This document shows positions 1-32,870 of a DNA stretch of 64,000 nt, one piece after another. The notes beneath the pieces were generated by a model that saw nothing but the letters and a program-made list of their open reading frames with translations, did no database searches and was not told the DNA's origin. The DNA is from Atrina japonica (lineage: Eukaryota > Mollusca > Bivalvia > Pterioida > Pinnidae), in the NCBI GenBank assembly GCA_030159075.1, contig BROG01000044.1:558001-622000 (forward strand), in the 5' to 3' direction. Each line of letters starts with the position of its first letter. Position 1 is the stretch's first letter. The position numbers were made by a program, and so were the translations under genes.

Positions 1-109
1 TGTTTTTGGAACTATCATGTTTGTATTTAATTATGTTACAAATAAGAAGCGATGTAAAATTGATTAAAATATTTAATCATTCACATCTTTTTTTTTTTTT
101 TTTTTTTAA

Positions 110-19526
<19,417 letters not shown>

Positions 19527-19629
19527 AAATTTTCATGTAAGCATTTTTTTTTTTGGATGTAGTTTTTTCCTGTATGTAGAGGTCTTTTTGTTAACCTTGC
19601 ATGTAGAGTGACCTATATATAGCCTAATT

Positions 19630-19838
19630 TTAACACTTCCTGTGGGAATAACAACATTTTCTGTGGGAATTACAAATTTTGGTAGGATTTACAACACTTT
19701 CTATGGGGATAACTACTTCCTTTGGGAATTACAATACTTCTTGTGGGAATTACAACACTTCCTGTGGGAATAACAGCACTTCCTGTGGGAATAACAGCAC
19801 TTCCTATGGGAATTATAACACTTCCTGTGGGTGTCAAT
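19630..19838 (+). repeat. Minisatellite 5, 21-bp unit
   Basis: About nine copies of a 21-bp unit, 'acttcctgtgggaattacaa' plus c, just downstream of the GFPT stop. It may lie in the 3' UTR or a 3'-UTR intron. Confidence 0.9.
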
Positions 19839-22049
19839 CTTTTAACTCAATTCACATTCAGCATAGTGCCAAACACCATTGATCCTTAGACAGCTTTTGC
19901 CTTCAATTGGTCTCCAGTATATTTTAAATTTTTCAATTTCAAATTTTTTCCTTTGATTCTATTGGGCCAAAATGGATTCTACATGAGCATTGTAATAATT
20001 AATAGATAATGGGGTCAACACATTTTTTGCCTTATTTCTAAAAAAAAAAATAAAATAATTAAAAATACATACCACCATTGATTCTAGGTCAGCTTTTTGC
20101 CTTCACTTAGTCTTAAATGTCAGTGGTACATCCTTAATATTTTTCTCCCCGGGTTTCACCAGTTTCCATCCACAATAAGTACACCCCCACCCCTGTCCAT
20201 TGTTCCTAGCTTCCCCTCTCCTGTGCCATCATCTATACCAACAACAGACTTTAATACAAATTACATAAATTATTTGTTCAGTGTCATAAAATAGATAAAT
20301 TTTGACAAACAGGTACATGTACACTCATTTTTACTTAAGTTCTCAATGGGATTGGCTTTGTTTGTGATATGCAGTAGGTACACATACATGATGGTATGGG
20401 GTTGACAGTTGTACACTTATTCCACATTTTTTACTCTCCAATTTTTATTTTTATTTTGGTTTCTTAAACAACCAATGTGTGTTGGTTTATGTCACAAAAA
20501 GGGGCACAGCCAGAGTTTGTTATGATGTAATGACCACAATGTATGTAGAGATGCAGGCCACAAAATAGCAGAAATTATTGTTACCAATTTACAGGTTAAT
20601 ATGCTAGAAGGAATTACTGTAACCTGCAGGTTACGATAGCAATAATGAAGACTTAAAAATGAAATTCATCAAGAACGAAAAGGAGGCTATGTGAATTGTA
20701 TTTGTCATAACCTTCATGTAACCTGAACGATCACTCCTGTGTTATTTTGTAGTCAGGAGATGTATGAAAGATGTAAGATATACGAAACACTAGACATGTA
20801 TTTTACCAAAATACAGGTGAATACTGGTAGTTTAAAATTTTTTAATCCTATCTGTTGACAATTTCATACTTACCTAAATTGTTTAATGATTTGTTAAAAT
20901 ATTGGGGGGGTTTTTTCAAGATAAATTAATAGAAAAAAAAACGACACCAGAAATATCTATGTAGAATAATACTCAATCTAATTTAAAAATCATCTCTCAT
21001 CACTATCGTTTTCTGATATGTTGCATGGGAGTTCTAACGAAAAACGATATGGGGTCAGTGTGAGTGACCTCTTAGGTGTGTCATTTTCAACCATGACTTG
21101 TGAAATGTGACTAATGCAATCTTGAAATTTTAGTGAACTGTAAAGAGGTGTAAACATTATAAACAACACTGATTATACAAAACCAAGAAGTAGAGAATTC
21201 CTTTCATAACCTTGGATAGGATCAAATCACTAAAATTACTCCAAATGTAGACTGAAAATTTCTTTATTATGATAAAATTAGCCCACTGGTTCTTGAGAAG
21301 AAGTGTAAAAGTTGTTTTATTGTTGCTAAATGTCCCACTCAAGAATCTTTCACTCATATGGAGACGTCACCAGATGCTGCTGAAAGGCATAAAATTTTGG
21401 CCTATGCTCGGCACTTATGGCCATTGAGCAGCGTGGGTTCTTTAATGTGCAGACACTTACTGTGACATGGGACCTCGGTTTTAACTGTCTCATCTGAAGG
21501 ACAGGTAAAAAAAAAAGGTGTAAAAGTTAACAACGGACAATGCATGATGAAAACAAAAGATGAGTTACATCTCTTTTACCATTCAATAAACTTTCAGTAA
21601 CATGTAAGTTGTATTTCAATTCTCACAAGTGACTCCATACCGGTTTTCACTAGAATCTTGCGCAGCATATCGGAAAAAAGGAGAGATTAGAGATATGTTT
21701 TTTAAATAGATGAAGTAATGCCCAATGTTGTCATAACAACTGATGTTACTGTTCCTGTTCTATAAATTATAAGTTTAATTTCTTTCAATACTAATGTCTC
21801 TGATATTCAATGTTTGGCCATTATTTTTTTTTCGTGTTAAGTATTCAACAAAGAAACTATTTGACAGATACATTGTGGTCAGTACATGTCCTAACTTAGA
21901 GGTCATCCAGATTTGTTTTTGCTTGTGTGTTGTGCTTCATACTGGGACTACTTCACTATGTGTATACACATGACTCAGATATACAAAGTAAACACTCTGT
22001 ATGCATTAATTCTTCTATTCTGACATAACAATAGTCTTGTATAACTCCA
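19839..22049. other. Intergenic, mostly unassigned
   Basis: No gene seen. A first AATAAA of any length after the GFPT stop is in the A-rich run near 20045-20055, but I cannot place the poly(A) site. Includes a reversed SINE tail at 21361-21506. Confidence 0.5.
21361..21506 (-). mobile_element. SINE 3' portion, reverse orientation
   Basis: Read on the minus strand it runs 'gtccttcagatgagacagtt', 'aaccgaggtcccatgtcaca', 'gtgtctgcacattaaagaac', then 'cacgctgctcaatggcca'. This resembles the tail of molluscan SINEs that I know from memory. The tRNA-like head is absent. Confidence 0.6.
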
Positions 22050-25000
22050 GCAATATTGTATCACTCCTGACTTAACAGTATTACATCACTCTGACATACC
22101 AGTATTGTATCACTCTGACATAACAGTATTGTATCACTCTGACATAACAGTATTGTATCGCTATGACATAACAGTATGTATCACTGACATAACAATATTG
22201 TATCACTCTGACATAACAGTATTATATCACTCTGACATAACAGTATTGTATCACTCTGACATAACAGTATGTATCACTATGACATAACAGTATGTATCAC
22301 TATGACATAACAGTATTGTATCACTATGACATAACAGTAGTATTGTATCACTCCAACAGTATTGTATAACTCCAACATAACAGTGTTGTATCACTCAGTC
22401 TCTGACATAACAGTGTTATATCACTATGACATAACAATAGTATTGTATCACACCAAGAGTATTGTATAACTCTAACATAATAGTATTGTATCACTATGAT
22501 ATAACAGTATGTTATCAGTCCAACATAACAATATTGTATCACTCTGATATAACAATATTGTATCACTCCAACAGTATTGTATCACTCTGACATAACAGTG
22601 TTGTATCATTCTGAATTAGCAACAGTATTGTATCACTCCAAAAGTATTAAATCACTAACATAACAGTATTGTATCATTCTGACATAAGTGTTGTATCACT
22701 GTGACATAACTTTATTTTATCACTCTGACATAACAGTATTGTATCACTGACATAACAGTATTGTATCACTCTGACATAAAGGTATTGTATCACTGACATA
22801 ATTGTATTGTATCACTCTGACATAATTGTATTGTATCACCGACATAACAGTATTGTATCACTCTGACATAACAGTATTGTATCACTGTGACAACAGTATT
22901 GTATCACCCTGACATAAGAGTATTGTATCACTGACACAGCAGTATTGTATCACTCTGAAATAACAGTATTGCAACACTCTGACATAATAGCATTATATCA
23001 CTCTGACATAATGGTATTTTATCACTTATGTAACAGTATTGTATCACTGACACAGCAATATTGTATCACTCTGAAATAACAGTATTGCAACACTCTAACA
23101 ACAGTTTTGTATCACTCTGACATAACAGTATTTTATCACTCTGACATAACAGCATTATATCCCTCTGACATAATGGTATTTTATCACTGATGTAACAGTA
23201 TTGTATCACTCTGACATAACAGTATTGCAACACTCTGACATAACTGTATTGTATCACTCTGACATAACGTGATTATATCACTCTGACATGGTAGTATTTT
23301 TTCAATCTGACATGGTAGTATTTTTTCAATCTGATGTAACATTATTGTATCGCTGTGACATAACAATATTGCAACACTCTGACATAACAGTATTGTATCA
23401 CTCTAACATAACAGTATCGTATCACTGTGACATAATAGTATTGTATCACTCTGACATAATAGTATTATATCACCCATGACAGCGGTATTTTATCACACTG
23501 ATGTAACAGTATTGTATCACTGACATAACAGTATTGCAACACTGACATAAATGTATTGTATCACTCTGACATAACAGTATTGCAACACTCTGACATAACC
23601 ATATTGCAACGTTCTGACATAGCAGTATTGTATCACTCTGATATAACAGTATTATATCACTCTGACATAGTGTTATTGTATCACTGACATAACAGTATTG
23701 TATGACTGTGACATAACAACATTGTATCACTCTGACATAATAGTATTGTATCACTCTGACATAACAGTATTGTATCACTCTGACATAACAGTATTGTATC
23801 ACTCTGACATAACAATACTGTATCACTGTGACATAACAGTATTGTATTACTATGATATAACAGTATGTTATCACTCCAACATAACAATATTGTATCACTC
23901 TGATATAACAATATTGTATCACTCCAACAGTGTTGTATCACTCTGACATAACAGTGTTGTATCATTCTGAATTAGCAACAGTATTGTATCACTCCAAAAG
24001 TATTAAATCACTAACATAACAGTATTGTATCATTCTGACATAAGTGTTGTATCATTGTGACATAACTTTATTTTATCACTCTGACATAACAGTATTGTAT
24101 CACTGACATAACAGTATTATATCACTGACATAAGGGTATTGTATCACTCTGTCATAACTGTATTGTATCACTGACATAACAGTATCATATCACTCTGACA
24201 TAACAGTTTTGTATCACTGTGACAACAGTATTGTATCACCCTGACATAACAGTATTGTATCACTGACATAGCAGTATTGTATCAATCTGACATAACAGTA
24301 TTGCAACACTCTGACATAACAGCATTATATCACTCTGACATAATGGTATTTTATCACTGATGTAACAGTATTGTTTCACTCTCACATAACAGTATTGCAA
24401 CACTATGACACAACTGTATTGTATCACTCTGACATAACAGTATTGCAACACTCTGACATAACCATATTGCAACACTCTGACATAGCAGTATTGTATCACT
24501 CTGATATAACTGTATTATATCACTCTGACATAGTGTTATTGTATCACTGACATAACAGTATTGTATGACTGTGACATAACATTGTATCTTTCTGACATAA
24601 TAGTATTGTATCACTCTGACATAACAGTATTGTATCACTGACATAACAGTATTGTATCACTCTGACATAACAGTACTGTATCACTGTGACATAACAGTAT
24701 TGTATCACTCTGACATAACAGTATTGTATCACTGACAACAGTATTGTATCACTTTTACATAACCATATTGTATCACTCTGACATAGTGGTATTGTATCAC
24801 TGACATAATGGTATTGTATTACTGTGACATAACAGTATAGTATCACTCTGACATTTCTGTATTGCAACACTGACATAACAATTTTGTATCTCTGACATAA
24901 CAGTATTGTGTCACTTTGACATAATATTATTGTATCACTCTTACATAACAGCATTGTATCATTGTGATATAAAAGTATTATATCACTCTGACATAACAGT

Positions 25001-26845
25001 ATTGCAACACTCTGACATAGTGTATTGTATCAGTCTGACATAGCAGTATTGTATCACTCTGACATAGTGGTATTTTATCACTCTGACATAACAGTATTGT
25101 ATCACCCTGACATAATAGTATTGTATCACTCTTACATAACAGCATTGTATCACTGTGATATAAAAGTACTGTATCACTCTGACATAACAGTATTGCAGGA
25201 CTCTGACATAGCCATATTGCAACAACCTAATATAGCAATATTGTATCACTCTGACATAACAGTATTATATCACTCTGACATAACCGTATTGCAACACCCT
25301 GACATAGCAGTATTGTATCAGTCTGACATAGCAGTATTGTATCACTCTGACATAGTGGTATTTTATCACTCTGACATAGTGTATTGTTTCACTCTGACAT
25401 AGTGGTATTTTATCAATGTCATAACAGTATTATATCACTTACATAACAGTATTGTATCACTGATTTTTCAGTATTGTATCACTGACATAACAGTATTGTA
25501 TCACTCTGACATAATGGTATTTTATCACTCTGACATAACAGTATTGTATGACTCTGACTTAACAGTATTGTATCACTGACATAACAGTATTATATCATTC
25601 TGACTTAAGAGTATTGTATCAATCTGACATAACAGTATTGTATCACTCTGACATAATGGTATTTTATCACTCTGACATAACAGCATTGTATCACTTTGAC
25701 ATAACAGTATTGTATCACTCTGACTTAACAGTATTGTATCACTGACATAACGGTATTGTATCACTGACATTACTACAGTATTGTATCACTCTGACTTAAC
25801 AGTATTGTATCACTCGGACATAACAGTACTGTATCACTGTGTCATAACAGTATTGTATCACTCTGACATAACAGTATTGCAACACTGACATAACAGTATT
25901 GTATCACTCTGACATAACAGTACTGTATCACTGTCACATAACAGTACTGTATCACTCTGACATAACAGTACTGTATCACTGTCACGTAACAGTATTGTAT
26001 CACTGACATTACTACATTATTGTATCACTGACATAACAGTATTGTATCACTCTGACATAACAGTATTGTATCACTGACATAACAGCATTGTATCACTCTG
26101 ACATAACAGTATTGTATCACTCTGACTTAACAGTATTGTATCACTGACATAACAGTATTGTATCACTCTGACATAACAGTATTGTATCACTGACATAACA
26201 GTATTGTATCACTGACATAACAGTATTGTATCACTGACATAACAGCATTGTATCACTCTGACATAACAGTATTGTATCACTCTGACTTAACAGTGTTGTA
26301 TCACTGACATAACAGTATTGTATCACTGACATAACAGTATTGTATCACTCTGACATAACAGTATTGTATCACTGACATAACAGATTTGTATCACTGACAT
26401 AACAGTATTGTATCACTGACATAACAGTATTGTATCACTCTGACATAACAGTATTGTATCACTCTGACATAACAGTACTGTATCACTGTCACATAACAGT
26501 ACTGTATCACTCTGACATAACAGTACTGTATCACTGTCACATAACAGTATTGTATCACTGACATTACTACATTATTGTATCACTGACATAACAGTATTAT
26601 ATCACTCTGACTTAAGAGTATTGTATCACTCTGACATAACAGTATTGTATCACTCTGACATAATGGTATTTTATCACTCTGACATAACAGCATTGTATCA
26701 CTTTGCCATAACAGTATTGTATCACTGACATTACTACAGTATTGTATCACTGACATAACAGTACTGTATCACTGTCACATAACAGTATTGTATCATTGAT
26801 ATAACAGTATTGTATCACTGACATTACTACAGTATTGTTTAACTT
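22050..26845. repeat. Minisatellite 6, 24-bp unit, 4.8 kb
   Basis: About 210 tandem copies of a 22-24-bp unit ('tattgtatcactctgacata' plus 'acag', with a 22-bp form lacking 'ct'). It is the largest array in the window. Variants such as 'gcaacactctg', 'ggtattttatcac' and 'gacattactac' mark sub-blocks that recur at fixed offsets (1,356, 288 and 555 bp). Open frames on both strands (ILLCQSDT / VLYHSDIT) are repeat artefacts. Confidence 0.97.
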
Positions 26846-29156
26846 TTTAATCATAGTATACAGTGATGCTTGTTTGTAATCAAACAGACTGCTTACCTAC
26901 ATGTACCATATTGAATCAATAATTTCTGTTTAGTTGCTGATGTCATTTTTCATAACAATTATCCTCATCTTCAGTCATCTTATCTGCATATGTATTTCAA
27001 TCATCTATAGAGTTATGCCACTTCTATCTGCTCAGCAATATATTTTTATTAATTATCTCTAAGAAGATTATCTTGGTCTGATGCCAAAGCATTCTGCTGT
27101 ACTGACATTTATTTTAACCCAGAACAAGGTGATGTGTAGTGGTACACAGTTACCTCCCCTATGACATGAAATAAAACACAGATATATTACTAAAAGATGC
27201 AGTCATCTAACTCTATTTAACAGCTTGTATACTAACAGACATACTTATAATATGTATATAAATTAAACTTTATATTCTCAAGCAAACTGTATCTGCAATG
27301 TTTACTAGATTTGAATTTAAACCAGATTTGTGGAATCAAATCTTAGAGAGAAAGACTTCATTCAAACAAACAAACAAAATACAACATCAGGCTGATGTAT
27401 GACAAAATGTAAAAGATATGTCATTTCAATGGCAGCCAAACAAACAATGAAATTTAGGGAATTTGGACAGTGTTGTTGGATGTTCTACAATACAGTGGAA
27501 CTTAAAATTTTTGTTCAGTATTTGCAGTGTTCTGTTCTTGGAAGTTGACTGTAAGTCAATAATTCTGTTCCATTGCGATTTTAAACACAGCTTCATTTAC
27601 AACACTTACTGGTTTGGTTGCTGTCATTATTGTTTAGCTTACCTTTTCCCGATTTTATTTATGTTTGAGAAACTTTTTTTTTTTCAAGATTCACACTTCC
27701 TTTATCATTTGTATTCCATTATTTACTTCTTAATTGTAAATGAATATGGAGTTTGATGTATTGTTAGCAGAATAAAAAGCTGTTATTTGGAAGTTGTTTT
27801 AAATACATAACCATGATTTTTTTTTTTCACAATGACCAGTCTGGTTTCCAGAATTTAGAGGGATTGGTATTCAGAATTTATGTTGTACTTGAAAATAAAA
27901 AGAAATAATCTGGAATTTTTAATGTGATAGGTATTAAAATGTGATCGATTTTTAGAAGGATCGGTTTTTGTTGAGTTACACTGCATTTCCTTACAGAAAA
28001 TTAAAATTGTAACATGATATTTTGAAAGTGATAAATTCTACACATCTCTGCTTCCTTCCTGATACCATTACATGCTAAATGACTACATGTACATCAACTA
28101 ATGGGTAAGGTTGATTTGAAAGTGTTGAGTAGAGATTGAAATGACAAGACACATGACAGTGTTACAGTTAACCAGATAGTCTAGACATTATAGAGAACTC
28201 AGCTTAAAATAGCCAAAGGCCATTCACAAACCAGACTCTTAGATAATGTGCGTACACAACATAGAAAGTGACAGAACTGTGTCAGAAGCTGTACATTGTA
28301 GAACTTTAAAAAAAAAATCCAGACTGGACCACATCAACCTGATGCTTCACCAGGCACTCTTTGCAAAAACATATTCAAATCAGTTTTTGAGACTATTTTC
28401 TGGTCAGATTTTCCCAGAAGGGCTCATAATTCAACTGTGATGTCATTTTATGGGACAGGTGTTACACTTGTGAGATCAGATAGAATCCAGATGAATGCAT
28501 ATTCATGCATTTGTTTAAAAATGGAACTGCACTCGCTTTCAAGTCATTGCCTTGGTTCATACCATGTAAGCAGAAATTTTAGTGAAGATTAAATTTTTTG
28601 CATTATTAGCAAGATTATTGAGATTGCTGAAATTGAATATTGCTAACAATTCATTCCTCATTATAGGCAAGAGTTATCTTTTTTAAATCACAAAATTGCT
28701 AAAATTACTTCGCGCTAAAATTATGTACCATATTTTTAGGACAAAATGCTAAATTTGCATCTCAATAAAATTTCCACTTATTCGTGTATTACAGAAACAA
28801 TACAGAAAAAAAATCACTTGATTGTAAGTAGTTTCAGATATCTTATTCACATACAGACTGACTGCCATTTCATCTGTCTGTCTTTCAGAGTAATCTTTGA
28901 TCCATATCATTGATACAGATGTTTAGGTTTGATATAATATTTACCATGGTCATTTTGACGTAATGTTATGAAATGACCTACATCAGGGGGGTATCCAGTT
29001 TTCAATATGATTTCCATGAAAACCATATGTAGATTTATTTAATGTGTTCATCTTTCACAACGCTGTCAACATTTGTGTCATATATCATCATGATTGTGTC
29101 ATGGTCTTGTCATGTCATGATTAACATGTAGGTGGAATCCATTTCCAGTATGATCC
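26846..29156. other. Intergenic, no gene seen
   Basis: AT-rich sequence. Small AT-rich open frames (e.g. 27463-27756) show no recognisable domain or codon signal. Nothing further assigned. Confidence 0.5.
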
Positions 29157-29357
29157 TCATCAACCCCTGAAGTCACATTTGGACCTGCCTGGAATGGTTA
29201 ACTTAAGTCCACTGTCAGAATTTAGGGGTGTATGATTTAGAATAAAAATTTTATGATAATTTGACACACAATATGAACTTGTTTACTTCTGAATTATGAC
29301 AGTGGACCATGCTATTTATTAATCTGGGCGAGTCTAAGTGTGACCACAGGGGTTGAT
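29157..29357. mobile_element. MITE-like family F, copy 2
   Basis: Ends 'tcaacccctgaagtcacatt' and 'gtgaccacaggggttgat' are inverted copies. The body parallels 12917-13110. Confidence 0.7.
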
Positions 29358-29375
29358 AAGTTAAAATCCACCACT

Positions 29376-29640
29376 TGCGGTGGTCTAGTGGTAGAGCATT
29401 TGACTCGCAAGCAGAAGGTCACAGTTCAATTTCTGAAACTGGGTTATACCAGAGTCTTTCACCAAGAGCTAGGCATTCAAAATAAAAGTCAAGGGTCTTT
29501 CGGATCGATGAGACTTAAAACTAGGGTTGCTGTCACGGTAGGCATGGCACCTAAAAGAACCCTCACTGCATTGATGTCAGTCCAAAGCTTAGGTCAAAAT
29601 CTGTGGCACTTCACCTTAAGCTGGTGTCATCTCTAGACAA
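29376..29640 (+). mobile_element. tRNA-derived SINE, second family
   Basis: A box TGGTCTAGTGG (29381-29391), B box AGTTCAATTTC (29423-29433), then 'gggtctttcggatcgatgag' and 'ggcacctaaaagaaccctca', the tail style of molluscan SINEs. The head resembles a tRNA but the acceptor stem and 3' half are not tRNA-like. It abuts the family F element. Confidence 0.7.
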
Positions 29641-30626
29641 GTGAACAATTCTTGGCGGGATGTAGAATAACAATTAAACAAAACATTTTTAACATTAAAC
29701 TCTTTCTTGGTCAAGTGTTGCATGTTCTGCTTTGGCATAACCCGTACAATCAATTTCCTCAGTATTGTACGCATTGCAAAGTGCAAATACCAGTCTTTGA
29801 ATTTACAATGGCTGTCCCTCTGTCTGCATCAGCAGTTTGGTTTAGCTGTTACGTTTAGCCATGTTGTGTGAAATACAATGCTTCACAAGTCAGCCATGTA
29901 TACACCGTCTTTAGCAGTTCCTTGTTTTACTGTGACAATGTTGTTTCAAACGTCTTTTTGTTTCTCGGTGTTATTGATGAGGTGTTGTTTTACTGTTTAT
30001 GTGAATACTGCGACAGATAAAGATGTGACACCTTATTTATGATATGGAAAACCAGTATCCATTACTTCTCTGAAGCAAGTGGAAATAGGTATTGTAAAGA
30101 TTAAACATGTGTAGTGTAAATGCTCTCTGTAACCATGGAGATATAAAGATATAATCAATTGTTTTGTAAGATTGTGTAGACAAGTAGATGAAGAAATGTA
30201 TATGCCTATATTAACTACAGTACTGTAATTTCAAATGAATAAGTCACAATAGTTGTTTTATGGGCAAGTACATGTATGAGCTTCTTCTCGAGTAAACCAA
30301 TACTCCATACACAAAAGAACTTACTGTACGTGTACTTATTTTAGTGGTATTCTTATATTAGTGCCTTTTGCGCTCAAGTCATTGCGCTAATTTAAGGGCA
30401 GCGCTAAAATTTCTCCATCCCATCATTCTGTATACACGACAAAGCTGATGAAATTACTTGCACGAATTTAAGATTGAGCTAATAAGTCCATGCCCCCTTA
30501 GAGTGCTAAAATATGAGTGCGCTAATTTAAGTACACATACAGTAATTATGAAGACAACCTGATTGATTAATATATAGGATATGATCATTGAGGTGATCCT
30601 TTCAGTGAGGTTTCTTTGTTGAATAA

Positions 30627-30785
30627 TACAGTAGAACCTGTCTTGAGAGACCACCTGTCTTTTAAGACCACATTTTGAAAATTATTTAGTTTTTCATAAT
30701 TCTGTACAAAAAAAATAACTCTTTTGAGAGAGACCATCTGTCTTAAGAGACTGCATTTCTGTGAAGGGTGGTCACACAATACAGG
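30627..30785. mobile_element. MITE family D copy
   Basis: Opens 'tacagtagaacctgtcttga', contains 'gagaccacctgtctt' and ends near 'ggtcacacaatacaggt'. The right terminal repeat is lost or diverged. Confidence 0.65.
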
Positions 30786-30984
30786 TACTCTGTGTGAGAC
30801 TAAGGTACATGTTCCACATGAGGTAGAATCTTACATGAATTGGACTTCAGTACGAGCTCAGCTCAAGGCAATCTTCACAAAGTTGTTGGTTAATCTGGAT
30901 TTCATTATGATGTACATTACTGTCTTAAGTTTTTTTTCATACATGTGTCATACTCCGAACTCAGCTGTTCACTCGGTTACCTGC

Positions 30985-31042
30985 ACAAACACATACACAC
31001 ACACACTCACACACACACACTCACACACACACTCACACATTC
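30985..31042. repeat. (CA)n with TC interruptions
   Basis: 'acacacac' runs broken by 'tcacac' units. Confidence 0.95.
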
Positions 31043-31270
31043 ATATATATACTGTAGAATCAGAAAAGTTTGTGTGGATAAAATTTTGTTGTTTTAAAAG
31101 TAAAACAAATTAGTTGACATTAAATTTTGTTGAAATAAAACACATGGTCATAAAAGACACAAATAGTAATTACCAAATACAATTAATATTAATTTTCGTC
31201 ATGGTTTTAATTTCGTTGATAAATGAAAACAACAAAATTAACACCAAATCAAAATTTTCTGATTCTACAG

Positions 31271-31272
<2 letters not shown>

Positions 31273-31318
<46 letters not shown>
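31273..31318. repeat. (TA)n microsatellite, left of MITE B
   Basis: TA dinucleotides directly abutting the MITE at 31319. The matching run on its other side is 31502-31545. Confidence 0.95.
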
Positions 31319-31320
<2 letters not shown>

Positions 31321-31496
31321 CAGTAAAACCTGTATATAGGGGCCACCCAAGGGACCAGAAAATATTGGCCTTTATGTGCAGGTGACCTGTACACACAGGT
31401 TCAATTTAGTTGAAGTATGCAGTCAAGGGACTTTTCAAAACTGGCCTTTATAGACAGGTAATCCTTATATAGAGGTGGTCGCTATAGCAGGTTTTA

Positions 31497-31501
<5 letters not shown>
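31319..31501. mobile_element. MITE family B, 183 bp, inverted relative to 2793
   Basis: Opens 'tacagtaaaacctgtatata' and ends 'aggttttactgta'. Same length and reverse-complement match to 2793-2975. It sits inside a TA microsatellite. Confidence 0.8.

Positions 31502-31545
<44 letters not shown>
31502..31545. repeat. (TA)n microsatellite, right of MITE B
   Basis: About 22 TA units followed by an A-run. Confidence 0.95.
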
Positions 31546-31550
<5 letters not shown>

Positions 31551-31929
31551 ATTGTTAAAATTGTATGAGTTATCATTTAGCTAGGTACCAACTCTATATT
31601 GTTTGAAAAAAATTGTTCATCTGCTTTTAAGTGGAATTTTGACATTACTGAAAACTGAAACATAACATTCGGTTGTCAGAAGATTCTCGCTTCTCTGCTT
31701 TACTAATCTATATAGGCTTACATGTAGTTGATTATAAGTGTTTTGGTTATCAGAATTTATATTGTTTTAAGTTTAGCCAAACCTTTAAGTATTTACCATA
31801 AATATAAGTTTATTAAAAAAATGAAATTTTATTTAACATCCTGAAAGTCAGTGTATGAAAGCTTTCAACCCAATATGTACTTTTACAGTGTTTGGTAAGG
31901 CAAAACACACCATTATAACAATGTATTGA

Positions 31930-32190
31930 ATAACCAAGTGCAGTGTAGGGTAGGGCAATAAGCACTGTTACGATAGTGTATTTTAAAATTAACCAAGTGC
32001 AGTGTAGGGTAAGGCAGTAAGCACTGTTACGATAGTGTATTTTAAAATTAACCAAGTGCAGTGTAGGGTAAGGCAGTAAGCACTGTTACAATAATGTATT
32101 TAATAACCAAGTGCAGTGTAGAGTAGGGCAATAAGCACTGTTACAATAGTGTATTTAATAACCCAAGTGCAGTTTAAGGTTGGGCAATAC
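31930..32190. repeat. Tandem repeat, 55-59-bp unit, about 5 copies
   Basis: 'aaccaagtgcagtgtaggg' recurs at 31932, 31991 and 32050, then at 32105 and about 32160. Confidence 0.9.
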
Positions 32191-32479
32191 CCAATACAGC
32201 AAAACTGTATCATATAAGTGCAATATATCATAACGAGTAAGTGTAACATTTAATAAAGTGTAATATTGACTTTTAATGTAATATATAGCTTAAAGTAGGA
32301 GCTATGAATCATGAACCTTAATTAAAGTGTTGTATGTCATAAGATAGAAGTGCATGATACAATCAAGCGCAGTATATCATAACGAGTATGTGTAACAATA
32401 ACTAAGTGCTCAGTAACATCCCTTTTGAGTGTAACATGTAGCTAGTTCTGTGTATCATGCCTCCAAAACCAAGTGTTGT

Positions 32480-32870
32480 ACATAAAATGTATTGTATAGC
32501 TAGGAGTTATGTATCATGGCCTATGATTACCTTTATACACAATAATGTTTTATATATCATGAAATGCAAATGTATCATAAAACTAGGAGTTATGTATCAT
32601 AACCTATGATTACCTTTATATATAATAATGTTTTATATATCATGAAATGTAAATGTATCATAAAGCTATGAGTTACATATCATGACCTATGGTTACCTTT
32701 CTGTATATCAAAGTGTTACAGCCTATATCATATAATGTAAATGTATCATAAAGCTAGGATGTATGTATCATGACCTATGATTACCTTTAAGTACAACACT
32801 GTTATATATCCTAAAATGTAGATGTATCATATAAAAAAATACTATGTATCATAAAAAGTCACAGCTCTCA
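32480..32870. repeat. Tandem repeat, about 80-bp unit
   Basis: About four to five diverged copies containing 'gagttatgtatcat', 'acctatgattacctttat' and 'aaatgtaaatgtatcataa'. Confidence 0.85.

Noticed and set aside
22105..25770. Many frames of ILLCQSDT or VLYHSDIT type on both strands
   Set aside because: Products of the 24-bp satellite. Both strands are equally open and units vary without regard to codons.
27463..27756. 97-residue hydrophobic frame
   Set aside because: Phe/Tyr-rich translation typical of AT-rich DNA; no homologue recognised and no splice or promoter context.
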